Source of the DNA: Narthecium ossifragum
Taxonomy: Eukaryota > Streptophyta > Magnoliopsida > Dioscoreales > Nartheciaceae
DNA length: 64,000 nucleotides
Assembly (NCBI GenBank): GCA_963920575.1
Contig: OY986968.1
Coordinates: 10,598,837 to 10,662,836, forward strand
Reading direction: 5' to 3'
Within the stretch, counting starts at the first letter, position 1, and each line of letters opens with the position of its first letter. The notes beneath the pieces were generated by a model. That model had not been told where the DNA came from. It was given only the letters and a program-made list of their open reading frames with translations, and did no database searches. Positions 1-10,242 of the stretch are shown here, in pieces. Made by a program: the position numbers and the translations under genes.

Positions 1-14
1 TTGTCGTCATGCAG

Positions 15-846
15 ACAAGGCATTCTTTGGTGAAGGAGAATGGTTCTTCTTCAGCCCCAGGGATAGGAAGTATCCGAACGGCGCCCGGCCGAACAGGGCG
101 GCCGGCTCTGGATATTGGAAGGCCACCGGCACCGACAAGCCTATCCTCGCCTCGAATGGCACCCAGTGCCTCGGCGTCAAGAAGGCCCTCGTCTTCTACA
201 AGGGCAGGCCGCCGAAGGGCGTCAAGACTGAGTGGATCATGCACGAATACAGACTCCTGGACGCCGACACCTCCGGCACCCAGAAACACAAGGGTTCCAT
301 GAGAGTAAGTCTCTCATCTAATCTAAAAGAATCAGAAATAGACGCTATTTATAGCTATTCCAGTTTTCTTATACAGAGTACTGATTGGGAGCTATGTTTC
401 AGTTGGATGACTGGGTTCTATGCCGAGTCCGGCAGAAGGGCAGCCTGCCATCGTTGGGCGACGAGGACGCCGGGATCTCCACCACTGCCCAATCCTTCAA
501 CACCAACATGCCAGCTGAGAGCCATGCAACCATGGCGAGAGAGAGAAGCAACGTACTTGAACAGAGTGACAACCAGCTCTTCAGCTACCTGCTGGGGTCA
601 TCGGAGGAGGAGGAGAGCGCCGGCCAGAGCTTCGGCGAGATCCTTGGCGCAGCAAAGGTCGAGGAGGCTGAGCCTCTTCATCAGGTACTCAACTCCATCA
701 AGAGGAAGCTGTCGTTCAGTGCTCTGGATGAGATCTTTCTGATGCCCCCTAGCAAAAGATCGAACAGCTTTGGTAGCATGGTCGATCAGTCATCGCCGAG
801 AAGCTCGGTGTCCGTCGAGGAAGTTTATTCGGAGTACTTGCTCTGA
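15..846 (+). CDS. NAC transcription factor, 5' partial (exons 2 and 3)
   Basis: Plant-specific NAC-domain transcription factor, expected to bind DNA in the nucleus as a dimer. The window opens inside intron 1: an AG acceptor at 13-14 starts exon 2 (15-304), a GTAAGT donor at 305 and an AG at 401-402 define a 98-bp intron, and exon 3 is 403-846 (TGA 844-846). Exon 2 carries NAC subdomains C and D ([30 protein letters not shown]) and exon 3 opens with subdomain E ([13 protein letters not shown]). The remaining roughly 130 residues are an acidic, serine-rich regulatory tail with a conserved SIKRKLSF patch also present in the second NAC gene. Subdomains A and B and the start codon lie outside the window. 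About 244 residues are visible. It resembles the NAP/NAM-type NACs, but the exact subgroup is not certain. Confidence 0.93.
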
Positions 847-1044
847 AATCTGAATTTGAGAATGTAGAACTATCTGTACCAATATCTATCACATATGAAA
901 AGGTAGAAAACATACTCTTCGTCAACGATCTTCGATTTGCTTTACGTGAAATCAAACAATCACATTACGAGAATAATGATCCACAATCCACAGCCCATGT
1001 TCCTTAAGATTTTCAAGAAAAATTTATCCGTCACTGTTATATAT
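847..1044 (+). other. 3' flank of NAC gene 1
   Basis: AT-rich sequence after the stop codon, probably 3' UTR and downstream spacer. No clear polyadenylation signal was identified. It ends at the target duplication of the MITE. Confidence 0.4.
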
Positions 1045-1052
1045 ACGTCATA

Positions 1053-1495
1053 CAGGGCCGGCCAATCAATTTTGAGGCCCTAGGCAAATAAATCAAATGA
1101 TGCCCTTAAGTATGTACTAATCATAATTAAAATCAATTAATATATGATAAGCTTATTTTAAACTCCTTTGTTGTTGTCATGGGATGTTAAATCACGGTTA
1201 TCAAAATGCATTTATGGGCCGTAGGCAAATTATATGGAGTAATTTTTCTCGCATTCAAGACCCTCGAAGATACCACCGAAGACATTTGATACTGGGCCCC
1301 CATATAAGAACCCTTAATATGTTACTCAATATCCATTTGCCTTTATAAACAATAGATAATATATAAGCTTAAAACATTTGATTTTGGGGCCCCACCGTTA
1401 GATTTTGGGGGCCCTTCGTAAGAAATACTAAAACGAGCACTCATAATGAGGCCCTAGGCGACGGCCTTAATGGCCTAGCCATTGGGCCGGGCCTG
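1053..1495. mobile_element. non-autonomous hAT-type MITE
   Basis: A 443-bp element whose ends are imperfect inverted repeats: CAGGGCCGGCC on the left and GGGCCGGGCCTG on the right. It is flanked by a perfect 8-bp direct duplication, ACGTCATA, at 1045-1052 and 1496-1503. An 8-bp duplication and CAGGG-type termini are diagnostic of the hAT superfamily. It has no coding capacity, so it would depend on a transposase from elsewhere. Subterminal GAGGCCCTAGGC blocks occur near both ends, and the middle is AT-rich with several GGGCCCC runs. It sits 0.2 kb downstream of NAC gene 1. Confidence 0.85.
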
Positions 1496-1503
1496 ACGTC
1501 ATA

Positions 1504-1660
1504 TCATATCAACTCAGACTTGACCCAATCAAGTCATATCCTATCAGGCTCAGCCAGATCTGAACCAGCTCAAGCCAAACTTGATCCAGCTAGCCAGATT
1601 CAGCCAATCAAGTCCGATCAGACTCAATTCTGATCAATTGGAGTAGTAGAGATCCGATAC
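1504..1660. repeat. degenerate short-repeat spacer
   Basis: Spacer built from repeated words such as CAGCCAGAT, AATCAAGTC and GATCAG in imperfect tandem order. No gene is visible. It may be a decayed simple repeat or the U3 edge of the LTR that follows. Confidence 0.35.
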
Positions 1661-2300
1661 GAGAGGATTACAAGTAGACCGCTCGTATCAAGCCTGAAGG
1701 TTGATATGACGGTCGATTCGAGCTATGTTTGAGCGCTATGGATGATGTGGTGGGCGATGCGACGGTCGACCGCCAATCAGAAATAGAGCCGTTAAATAGC
1801 TGTTGGACAAGAAACAAAATAGCCGTTGTTGGAAGGCTATTTGGAGGGCTTTGGAGCTCAGCTATAAAAGGAGAAATGCAGCAAACTTGCATAAAAACTT
1901 AGGGGGAGCTAAGGGATCATTAAGAAATATTTGTAGCGAGTTTATCCCTTTTATTTGTGAGCTTAAATTTGTAAAACTATTTCAAGTTGTGAGGTAAAAT
2001 TTGTGAGAGACATCCAAGAGTGAACTTGGAGGATACCCAAGAATACTTGGGGAGATTGTATGGTTACCAAGCACCCGTAAGCTTGGTGGATAGGTTGTCA
2101 AGCACCCGTAACCTTGGTGAAAAACTTGTAAAGGTCTTACAAGTAATGGAACCCCAAGAAGGAACTTTGGGTGAAGTGGACATAGGAATGGTTGCCGAAC
2201 CAATATAACATATGGTGCAATCTCTCTTAACTCACATCATATCTTTCATTTACTTGCTTTAATTATTTCTCTCTTCATTTGCAAGCATACCGTTTTATTA
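1661..2300 (+). mobile_element. Copia LTR remnant, SIRE/Maximus-like
   Basis: Non-coding block with the layout of a Copia LTR: a U3 with GGTCGATT (1711) and GGTCGACC (1764) palindromes, a TATA box (GCTATAAAAGG, near 1861), and a tract of short imperfect repeats with CAAGCACCCGTAA seen twice. It ends in the phrase GGAATGGTTGCCGAACC (near 2187), which I associate with SIRE-type LTRs. Exact ends and target duplication were not found, so it may be a truncated solo LTR. The family call is by recognition of short phrases only. Confidence 0.45.
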
Positions 2301-2440
2301 GACTCCTTCTACCTAAGTTTTCCTTTTATCGTTTGTTCATTAAAGTTTCAAATAACCCCCTCTTTGACTTTCAGGATTCTTGACCTTAGGGCTTGTTTAT
2401 GTGTTCTTAGCTAATTGGTTGCTTAATTTCTTAATCAAAC
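2301..2440. other. unassigned AT-rich spacer
   Basis: Pyrimidine-rich, AT-rich sequence between two LTR remnants. Nothing identifiable is seen. Confidence 0.3.
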
Positions 2441-3961
2441 TATGGTAGATGATGCTCCTAGGTATGCTTAATATCTTATTTATGTTTGATTGAATATTGG
2501 TTGGATTTAAATCCGATTTAAGTGAGTTTTTCCTTGATTTATTCTCGGATTTCTGTTTTAATTAGAACAACTATGTTTTGAGCCTGAGTACCGAGCTGTA
2601 CGTGCATGATCTCAGTTGATCTTCAATATGAAAGTTGTAGATCTCTAAGTTAGCTTTCTATTCCAATTGGTTTCAAATTTTTCAGATTTATGTATGACTT
2701 TTTGTGAATTAAATAGCTAGGCTGTGCAGAACAGAGCAGTCAGTTTAATTAGTGAAATTAAGTAGTTTTGTTTATCTAATCAATCCGATCCTTTAATATG
2801 TAATTCGAGGTATGTCATTGTGTGGGAATATCAAGTTTCATTTCAATCGGACGGTTAGATTGGAACTTATGATTTTTGAAAGTTAGTAGTAGTTCTTTTT
2901 GCTTTAATTTGATTAATCGAGCTTTTCATTATTATATGTTATTATATATGCGAAGGCCCTATATGTGGTATGGGGGTGAACCAATGGGGTTACGCCCCTT
3001 GGGGTGTGTAGAATAAATATTTTTTCTTTCCTATGACCATTGCTATGTATACCTTTTTGGCGAACTGTAGGCTACGCCTTGATTTGTATATTATTTGACA
3101 TACTGTTGCATGATCATACTTCTATTTTTTTGTCTGAACCTCGCATGCATTTTGATTGCATTAGAAGCATAAAGGTTAGGACGTGGGCGATAGGTCGATA
3201 GGTCGATCTAGCCTTAGGACCAAGGCTGAGCAGTAAGGTTTAGGGCGAATTGTTATGATGATCGTTTGCTATAGAGGTAATTGTTTAGCTGGCTACAGAT
3301 TATAATGTTTGAGGTTTGGAGGTCGTGTCGTTTATCTTGTGCCAAGGCTTAAGGTGGTTTAAATACTGTTACGCCTTGGGGCGGTTTCTCACCAGTCTTG
3401 GGGTTTGGGTTGCATTGAAGATGCACCGAAATCCCTGTTGGACACACCTCGAGGAGCGCTCAAAGTCAGCGCGATCCTTGTCGTGGTTTACTTTAATGTT
3501 AATGTAGTTAGCTATGCCTTAGGCTTGGCAGAGAGAGAGATGGCACAATTATACTTTCCTTTTCTTATGAGTGACGTAGTATAGAATTATGCTGAGCTTA
3601 TTGCTCATTCCTATCCAGGTTTCATTTGCAGGTGCAGGTGCAAGCACCAGCGCTTCCGTAGCTCCTATCGAGTCAGCCTTTGGTGGCGTGTCGACTTCTG
3701 GAGGCGTTTGAGGTTTCTGAAGACTCTACTGTATTGTTGGCAGTTTTGTATATATATATCCTTCGAGAATTATGTTAAATGTATAATTTCCCTTTTTGAG
3801 GAGTTTTGATAATATTGTATCAGTATGTTTTGGTTTAATATTGGATATTACAGTTTTAGCCTCATATAATTGTTATATAAATACGCCACAGATGGATTGA
3901 ATAGATTAGGAACCCTTATGCCCCGTTTAACTGGATGGGTTTTCTGGGTAAGGATGTGACA
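2440..3961 (+). mobile_element. truncated Gypsy (Tekay-type) LTR
   Basis: Non-coding. Read on the minus strand it starts TGTCACATCCTTACCCAG and then CCCATCC, matching the ends of the LTRs at 10243 and 56876, and the following text matches them in reverse orientation, including the GTACGTGCATGATCTC-type phrase near 2597. The right end is precise (3961). The left end is ragged and the terminal TGTGAGGA part is missing, so this is a truncated copy about 1.5 kb long. It abuts Copia pol sequence at 3962, which it probably interrupted. Confidence 0.6.
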
Positions 3962-4835
3962 AAGCGGCCTCTAAATTTGCTATTATTGCAGTATATGTAG
4001 ATGCCCTGAATCTAATTAGGACTCCAGAAGAGCTTATAAAGGCATCTGACTATCTAAAGAAAGAATTTGAAATAAAAGATCTTAGAAGGACATGATTTTG
4101 TCTCGGCCTGCAGATTGAAACACCTTCCAAGTGGAACATTAGTTCACCAAGCAACATATATAGAGAAGGTCCTGAGACAATTCTCTATGGACAAAATCCA
4201 TCAATTGAGCTCTCCAACGGTTGTCTGAGCTCTTGATGTGAAGAAAGATCCTTTTCGCCCTAAGGAAGATGGTGAAGATCTTCTTGGTCATGAAGTACCA
4301 TATCTTAGTGCAATTGAAGCTCTCATGTATCTCACAAATTACACACGCCCCAATATAGCTTTTATAGTCAAGTTATTAGCAAGATGCAGTTCTGTACATG
4401 ACCCGATATAGCTTTTACAGTCAACTTATTAGCAAGATTTAGTTATGCACCGACCCAAAGGCACTGGAATGGGATCAAGCACATATTGCGCTATCTTCAT
4501 GGAACTACAGATCTCAGACTATTTTTTTTCAAATAATTCGAGGCCACACTTAGTTGGTTATGCAGATACTGGTTATCTTTCTGATCCACATAAGGCCAAG
4601 TCACAAACTGAGAATATCTTTCTCTATGATAACACTGCTATATCTTGGCAATTTATGAAGCAGACACTAACCGCAACCTTTTTAAATTATGTTGAGATAC
4701 TTGCTATTTATGAAGCAAGTCGAGAATGTATCTACCTAAGAAGTATGATACAGTATATTAAAGACAGTTGTCGGTTGTCTTCAGTCAGAAATATCCCGAC
4801 GGTATTATATGAAGTAATGTAGCTTGCATTGATCA

Positions 4836-5200
4836 TGTAACGCCTCGGCCCTCCACTGGGCCCCGGCCCGTGAGCTCCCGGTCCGACCAGGATCCACTCG
4901 AGGGCCCCACCTGACACAATATTGTCCGCTTTTGGCTTACTGCAAAAATCTGGGAAAACATCCCAGTAGGTCACCCATTGTGTGACTACTCCAGGTCGAG
5001 CACGCTTAACCATGGAGTTTTCTGACGGATCACTGCCAGCACGGCTTTAAAACGCATTGTCTATTAAGGACTTACTATATACTTATATCGAACCCCGGAC
5101 CATATCCAGGCGTTGTGGGATTACTTACCCGGCTATCCGACTCAGCCCCGCCCTCCAGGCGCAGGGATCTTGTCCCACGGTAGACCCAGCGGGTCTCATA
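4836..5200. mobile_element. solo LTR of a Cassandra-type TRIM
   Basis: A 365-bp element starting TGTAACGCCTCGGCC and ending GGGTCTCATA, flanked by GATCA at 4831-4835 and 5201-5205. It contains a 5S rRNA-like segment, the hallmark of Cassandra terminal-repeat retrotransposons in miniature. No second LTR or primer site is present, so it is a solo LTR. Because it landed in RNase H coding sequence, the insertion point can be verified: removing the element plus one GATCA rejoins the flanking codons in frame. The terminal dinucleotide is TA rather than CA, presumably a mutation. Confidence 0.82.
4957..5046 (-). other. 5S rRNA-like domain inside Cassandra LTR
   Basis: On the minus strand this stretch follows plant 5S rRNA: an A-box-like TTAAGCGTGCTCGACC, then GAGTAGT, then a C-box-like ATGGGTGACCTACTGGGATG. 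These are parts of the internal RNA polymerase III control region. The copy is diverged and lacks a clean 5' end, so it is not a functional 5S gene. It is the conserved domain carried by Cassandra LTRs. Confidence 0.8.
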
Positions 5201-5629
5201 GATCAAATCAGAGGAGGATATATCAAAGGCGATAGAACCAAACATATATCTCCAAAGTTCTACATGCATGAGCTTTAGAAGAACAGTGATATTATTGTCC
5301 AGCAGATACGCTCTAGTGACAACTTGGTCAATTTATTTACAAAGGCATTAACAATGATATCATTCAGAAAGCTAGTACATGAGATCAGTATGCGCTGTCT
5401 CAAAGATCTAAGCACTTAAGCTTATCTTAAGTCTTCATGAGGGGGTAATGGAGATATCTAAGGATTGTACTCTTTTTCCTTCGCTAAGGCTTTTTCCCAC
5501 TGGTTTTGCTTGACACGGTTTTAATGAGATAGTCTTGATAACCTGATATCTTTTTAAAAGAATAGTGCACTATTTTTCAAGTTTTTCTTAACAAAGGTTT
5601 TTACGAGGCATATTATTTAGTGATCATCT

Positions 5630-5894
5630 AAGGGAGAGTATTGTAGGATGATAGTGGATGACCAGAAGTCATAAATACATGTAGAAAATGAGGGATGCAA
5701 ATGTAGCATGTCTTTTGTAAGCTTGTGAATGCCATGCCTATAATGCCTATATAAAGGGCATTTGACTGGTGAAATGCGAAGTAAGAAATGAAGTGAGAGG
5801 AATATCTCAGTTAGTGGCTCATTCCTCTTGCTTTTCTCCCTTCTATTGTTCTTTCTACTTAATTTACATTCAAGTTTCAATTATTTATAATACA
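5630..5894 (+). mobile_element. Copia 3' LTR with polypurine tract
   Basis: A polypurine tract (AAGGGAGAGTA, 5630-5640) is followed by an LTR that begins TGTAGGATG at 5642 and ends ATAATACA at 5894 (253 bp, TGTA...TACA ends). A TATA box (CCTATATAAAGG) lies near 5747. It is in the right position and orientation to be the 3' LTR of the Copia pol remnant just upstream. The 5' LTR is not in the window. Confidence 0.65.
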
Positions 5895-7223
5895 TTTATC
5901 CCTTTTTTTCTTATAACTCCGGAAATTCCCTCGAGAACCTACGTGCTGAATCCCATTATGCTAAGTGGGGGATTCAGTCCCACCACCTGGCTGTGAACGC
6001 GATTTAGCCCCCTATGTGGACGCAAATCATATTCCTAATATATTATCTTCTGGCTAGAAGGCGTGGCCAGTCAAGTTCCCCCCAATAAAAAAAAGGAAAC
6101 CATGGGCGGTAAAGACATTATAATAATGCTGTTGCAGGCATGGTTAGCATGACCTGTCTCGCAGAAACCCACCACCTGTAGCAACCAGTCACACTCAATT
6201 GCTACTCTTTTATTCCTTATTGCTGCCTTCTATCCAATTTCTGTAAAGAATGGCTAAAACCACGCCTGCTTTTGACTTTTGACTCACTAGTCCTGAAAGA
6301 AAGGAATATTCGCATAGAAAACACTTGCCGAGTAGGCTTCTTTGGCTTAAACTCAATCCGATCAATCCGACGACGATTTCTCCATATGAAACAAGTAAGT
6401 CCGTAATCCGATCTAGTCATTGGAACATTACTATATTACCATGCACGTAGGCATGATAGCTCTGTTTTTTTTTAAGGGGGAATGCCGACTTTAGGTAGCA
6501 ATATCAAATCAGATACAACAGAGCAGTGGGGCCTCAGGTAAGCCTTTGAACTCTCGATACTCTAATGCCGTTCAAATCTTCCTACCCATTATCCTGCTGC
6601 AATAATTCTTTCTAAGAAGAATTCCCATGTTTTGAATTCCACCTCAGATCAGGGTAATCCAATGAGGTCTTGCCAAATGCCAATAAGATATGGCCGTTGA
6701 ATAGAAACATCAAACTAAAAGCCGCTCGCCTCAGTTTGAGGAGCAATAAGACTTGATATTGGTGCCGGATCGAATAGAAGAAGTCATGTCATAGTGGTAG
6801 GGTGGCTTTAGAAAGCGACGCCCGAATTTAACTATAAATAAGTGACATTATTGCCACAATTCTAAATTCTCTGACCTGGACGTATTCTTTTGATTGCAAG
6901 TGTTTCTAGTCATCCAAGTTGGGAGAGAGAGCTTCAGATTCATCTAGAGAATGCTATAATTGAGAGGATAAGCATTAAAGATCCAGCCGATCCAATGAAA
7001 GAGAGAGGTTATATTGTATCCAAGGCTGCTTGCAAGACCTGACCTCATTTTTTTCCAATAATCAGCTTCAGAGAGTTTTCTATACCTACAGACAGAGCAT
7101 GCCGCTCTGTGCACTAACCATAGTTCATCTTGCTGATTAAAAGAAATCATCAGACAAATTAGAGGCCGAACAAATGGAATATACCCTCCAAGCTTGTTCC
7201 CTAAGGAGACAACATGCTTCCTC
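5895..7223. other. intergenic region and NAC gene 2 upstream sequence
   Basis: About 1.3 kb without a supportable gene. It holds short poly-T/poly-A tracts (6466, 6088) and otherwise mixed-composition sequence. Distal promoter elements of NAC gene 2 may lie here, but none was identified with confidence. Confidence 0.4.
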
Positions 7224-7331
7224 TCTATAAAAGGGACCTAGAGTGGCTACCCCAATACTCCATCACAAGCTCCTCAGCTCCCTTCTTCTCTTCCTCCTTG
7301 TGAAGCAAGAGGTCAATACTACAAATCTACA
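7224..7331 (+). promoter_or_regulatory. core promoter and 5' UTR of NAC gene 2
   Basis: A TATA box, CTATAAAAG, at 7224-7232 lies 100 bp upstream of the NAC start codon. A transcription start about 25-30 bp downstream would give a 5' UTR of about 75 bp, pyrimidine-rich and without an upstream ATG after 7260. Confidence 0.65.
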
Positions 7332-8461
7332 ATGGCAGACATGTTCTTGCCGGGTAACCAATTCCCTCCTGGTTTCCGATTCCACCCGACTGATCAAGAG
7401 CTCCTCGTACACTACTTGCAGAAGAAAATCAACACGTCCCTCCCTCCGGCGTCGTCCATCATCGCCGAAATCGATCTGTATAAGTTCAACCCATGGGATC
7501 TCCCTGGTGCCTACCTTCTTGTGTCTATTATCCCAGTAGTTACATGGGTGCCTATTATTATTTCACAAGTAGATGGATTTGTTCAGTTACTAACGTTGCT
7601 CTGTTGTCTAGCGTCCTGCAGCAAAGGCTTTCTTTGGAGAAGGGGAGTGGTTCTTCTTTAGCCCCAGGGACAGGAAGTATCCAAATGGCGTCCGTCCAAA
7701 TAGGGCGGCCGGATACGGATACTGGAAGGCCACCGGCACCGACAAGCCCATCCTAGCCGCCGGTGGATCCCAGTGCCTCGGCGTCAAGAAGGCCCTCGTG
7801 TTCCACAAGGGAAGGCCGCCCAAGGGAGTCAAGACAGAGTGGATCATGCACGAATACAGGCTTCTTGATACCCATGGCGCTGGCACACACAAGCAATTGG
7901 GCTCTATGAGAGTAAGTCTCTCACTTCTTCATGGAGATCTGATTGATTCGTAAAACTATTTTGAGACTCAACTATAGCCTTCTTGAGATTCTGGTCTGGA
8001 GTTTTTCTCATATCTACATGTTTCAGTTGGATGACTGGGTTCTGTGTCGAGTCCGTCAAAAGGGCTGCTTTCCATCAGTATCAGATGAGGATCATGAGAA
8101 TTCAAAGTCAGGATGCTCCTCAGCTATTCATAAGAATGTAGTCAACCAAGCACCAACAATGGCAAGCCAGAGGAGAAACTTGTTCGAAGAGGCTAACTAC
8201 CAATTCTTAGGCTACATGCTTGCTTCTCAGGAGGAAGAGGAGAACGATTACAAGAGCTCTGGCATGGGTTTTGCCCAAATCTATGACATGGAGAAGGACT
8301 ACCTTCCTGCAGTTGTCAATGCTCAGCCGCTTCATCCGGCGCTAGATTCCATCAAAAGGAAACTCTCCTTCGGTGCTTTGGATGAGTTTTTGTTATTGGA
8401 GCCCAACAAAAGATTTAAAAACTCCAACAGCAACGATGAACTATCATCGATCACAAGCTGA
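7332..8461 (+). CDS. NAC transcription factor, complete (three exons)
   Basis: Complete NAC-domain transcription factor of about 299 residues. Exons are 7332-7506, 7622-7911 and 8027-8461; both introns are 115 bp, with GT-AG ends. Exon 1 gives subdomains A ([18 protein letters not shown], about residues 12-29) and B ([16 protein letters not shown], to residue 58). Exon 2 gives C ([20 protein letters not shown]) and D ([20 protein letters not shown]). Exon 3 starts with E ([13 protein letters not shown]). The C-terminal 130 residues are a divergent regulatory tail with an acidic EEEEN patch and a conserved [13 protein letters not shown] motif. The start is fixed by subdomain A following shortly after and by the TATA box 100 bp upstream. 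Splice sites are identical in position and phase to NAC gene 1. No nonsense codons or frameshifts are seen, so it is probably functional. It looks NAP/NAM-like; the exact subgroup is uncertain. Confidence 0.95.
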
Positions 8462-8690
8462 ATAGAACAATTCAGGATTTCTAGCTGTGAATTTTGACAG
8501 TTGTTGCTCAAATATTGTACCCGAGATGGATACGTGGTCACCAGGCACGTGAGGTGTGGCAACCGTCATGCAGGGGTTATCAAAAGGGTGTATGGGTTCA
8601 GCCGTGCCTCAATTAAGAGGACTTTGTGTAACACTTAAGTCTATGGAAATGTGGACTGCCGTAGGGTTTTCTGAATAATGGTGACAAAGA
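8462..8690 (+). other. 3' flank of NAC gene 2
   Basis: Sequence between the NAC stop codon and the start of the Tat LTR. Probably 3' UTR plus spacer. No other gene was seen. Confidence 0.4.
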
Positions 8691-9758
8691 ACAGGGCAAT
8701 AGCTATCATGGGGATAATTCTACTCCTAGCTTGAACTGTAGGCTACTCATAAGGGTAGAATTGTAGACTACTCCTAAAGATGGTTGCGCTACTCCTAGAG
8801 TAAACTGATATACTCCTAAGAAGTGTTTAAGCTACTCCTAAGTAGAAGATAAGCGAATAATAAAGAAAAGAAAAGACTAATTACTTATTTCCTTTGAACA
8901 GCAACAAATGGTTACAACCCTAATGAAAGCTCTTATGAGAACGAACTAGGAAAGCTTACAGTAGCTAAAAAAAACTAGCAAAGTAGTAGTAGAAGTCTGG
9001 ATGTCGGGGGGGAGGGGTCGATATGCGGATTTCATTGCCATCTTGACACATAGCCTGAAGATAACCATTTCTCTGTTTTCTTGTTCCGTCTCCCACACCT
9101 CGTTTTAGAGGATTTTATAGATCATGGGATCATGGTAAGGATTTGGCTCTTCATGTCGCCTGGACCTTGGATTTGGTATCCGACTTCATATATCCACTCG
9201 ACCTTGAATTTGCTTCTTCGCATTTGATTCGGAACTCGACCTAGGGGTTACTTACTTCATTTGACATCTCGAGCCTCAACCCTGGTTTGGTTCTCAGCCT
9301 CGGGTCTTTATATCTATTGTTTCGATCTCGGGGTCTCCATCTTGACTCCAACATCTCCTTGATGTAGTTCGGGTTTGACTTGAGCAGCTTGGGTTCGACT
9401 TTGGTGTTGTTATACTGTACACATCATTTGATTGTCGTGGAGTGATAGGGTAGCTATGCACCTTGTTTGACACTCTATTGACTAGTATCATCATAATGGT
9501 GAAGGCGGCATGATGATGAGTTTTAAACTCGGGTATCGAGTAACATTTAATGCGTATCTACCTTCATTGGTCGACGCCTCTGCTTCTGAGTGGTCTCGTT
9601 TGCGATGATTCCACTAGGGTCGACGTTAATTTGTCCACGTGTCATACCTATACGGCGTCGTAGGTACGCTAATTGTGGCTTGTTGGATGAATGCCATGTG
9701 TCTATCTCGACGATGGATATCCATCGATCGATAGTCGAGCATTTTCCTTGGTAACACA
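8690..9758 (-). mobile_element. 3' LTR of Tat-type Gypsy element
   Basis: Right end is defined on the minus strand by TGTGTTACCAAGG at 9758, directly preceded by a polypurine tract (ACAAAAAGGGGAGCAAT, 9759-9775). A TATA-like ATCTATAAAATCC (minus) lies near 9115. The 3' part (about 8715-8850) contains five to six irregular copies of TAGGAGTA/TACTCCTA about 30 bp apart. The left end is not defined and no target duplication was found, so the coordinate 8690 is approximate. It is assigned to the Tat element by position next to the antisense PMD gene. Confidence 0.6.
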
Positions 9759-9775
9759 ATTGCTCCCCTTTTTGT
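9759..9775 (-). other. polypurine tract of Tat element
   Basis: Minus-strand ACAAAAAGGGGAGCAAT next to the LTR start. Such tracts prime plus-strand DNA synthesis in LTR retrotransposons. Confidence 0.6.
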
Positions 9776-9956
9776 CCCGTGACGTGATCCGAAGCGACAT
9801 TCGGGGCAAAAATGTCTTTTGGTGGATTGATAAGGGTTTTGAATCCCTATGTCTGCAGGATTGTGTCACCTTGTTTCTTTATCCCTTACTCTCGAGTGTC
9901 TTCCAATCTCTTTGAGCTCTTCGACTTTTTTCCCATCGGAGTTCTCGTGCTTAACC

Positions 9957-10242
9957 ATGTCGGGTTCGGAGAGTCCCTCGTCTTCTTCTCCTGGCAATCA
10001 AGTATCATCATACCTGGATTTTTTGCACCCTTCCGCCAAATCTTTTGATACTTTTTTAGATGATGAGGAGGACGTCGTTCTGCTTCCTAGGGTTTTCTTT
10101 GAACAAGAAAACTTTGTAGATCGGAAGAGATACGGATTGGGTCCGGCAATTAAAATCCCGTCTTCAAAGACTGAAGTGTTTGAAAAGCTACGGATGTTAT
10201 ACCCATCCGCTGTGTGCTCTCCCCTAGTCTGGTTGCTGACCC
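9957..10242 (+). pseudogene. plant mobile domain (PMD) gene, segment 1 (N-terminus)
   Basis: Start of a long antisense extra gene in the Tat element. ATG at 9957 opens an MSGSESPSSSSP leader followed by acidic DDEEDV and the beginning of a plant mobile domain. The reading frame runs without interruption to 10242, where a 3.3-kb solo LTR is inserted, and continues in the same frame at 13552. Elements of the Tat lineage are known to carry additional genes in antisense orientation between integrase and the 3' LTR, which is exactly the position here. Function of such proteins in the element is not established. Confidence 0.65.

Larger units (their letters stand above)
3962..5430 (+). pseudogene. 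Copia retrotransposon pol remnant (RT C-terminus and RNase H)
   Basis: Decayed 3' part of a Ty1/Copia polyprotein. Translation in shifting frames gives the end of reverse transcriptase (VDALNLIRTPEEL near 4000), the RT-RNase H connection, and RNase H with a GYADTGY motif near 4558 and LFTKAL near 5335. Frameshifts and in-frame stops are frequent, and there is a local duplication near 4350-4430. A Cassandra LTR splits it at 4836-5200: the codons left of the insertion continue in frame on the right after one copy of the GATCA duplication. The 5' part of the element (gag, protease, integrase) is not seen. The 3' LTR follows at 5642. Confidence 0.82.

Noticed and set aside
4957..5046. Functional 5S rRNA gene
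   Set aside because: Diverged, missing the 5' part and embedded in an LTR-like element with target duplication.
7243..7539. 98-codon frame overlapping the NAC start
   Set aside because: Out of frame with the NAC domain and starts in the 5' UTR just after the TATA box.
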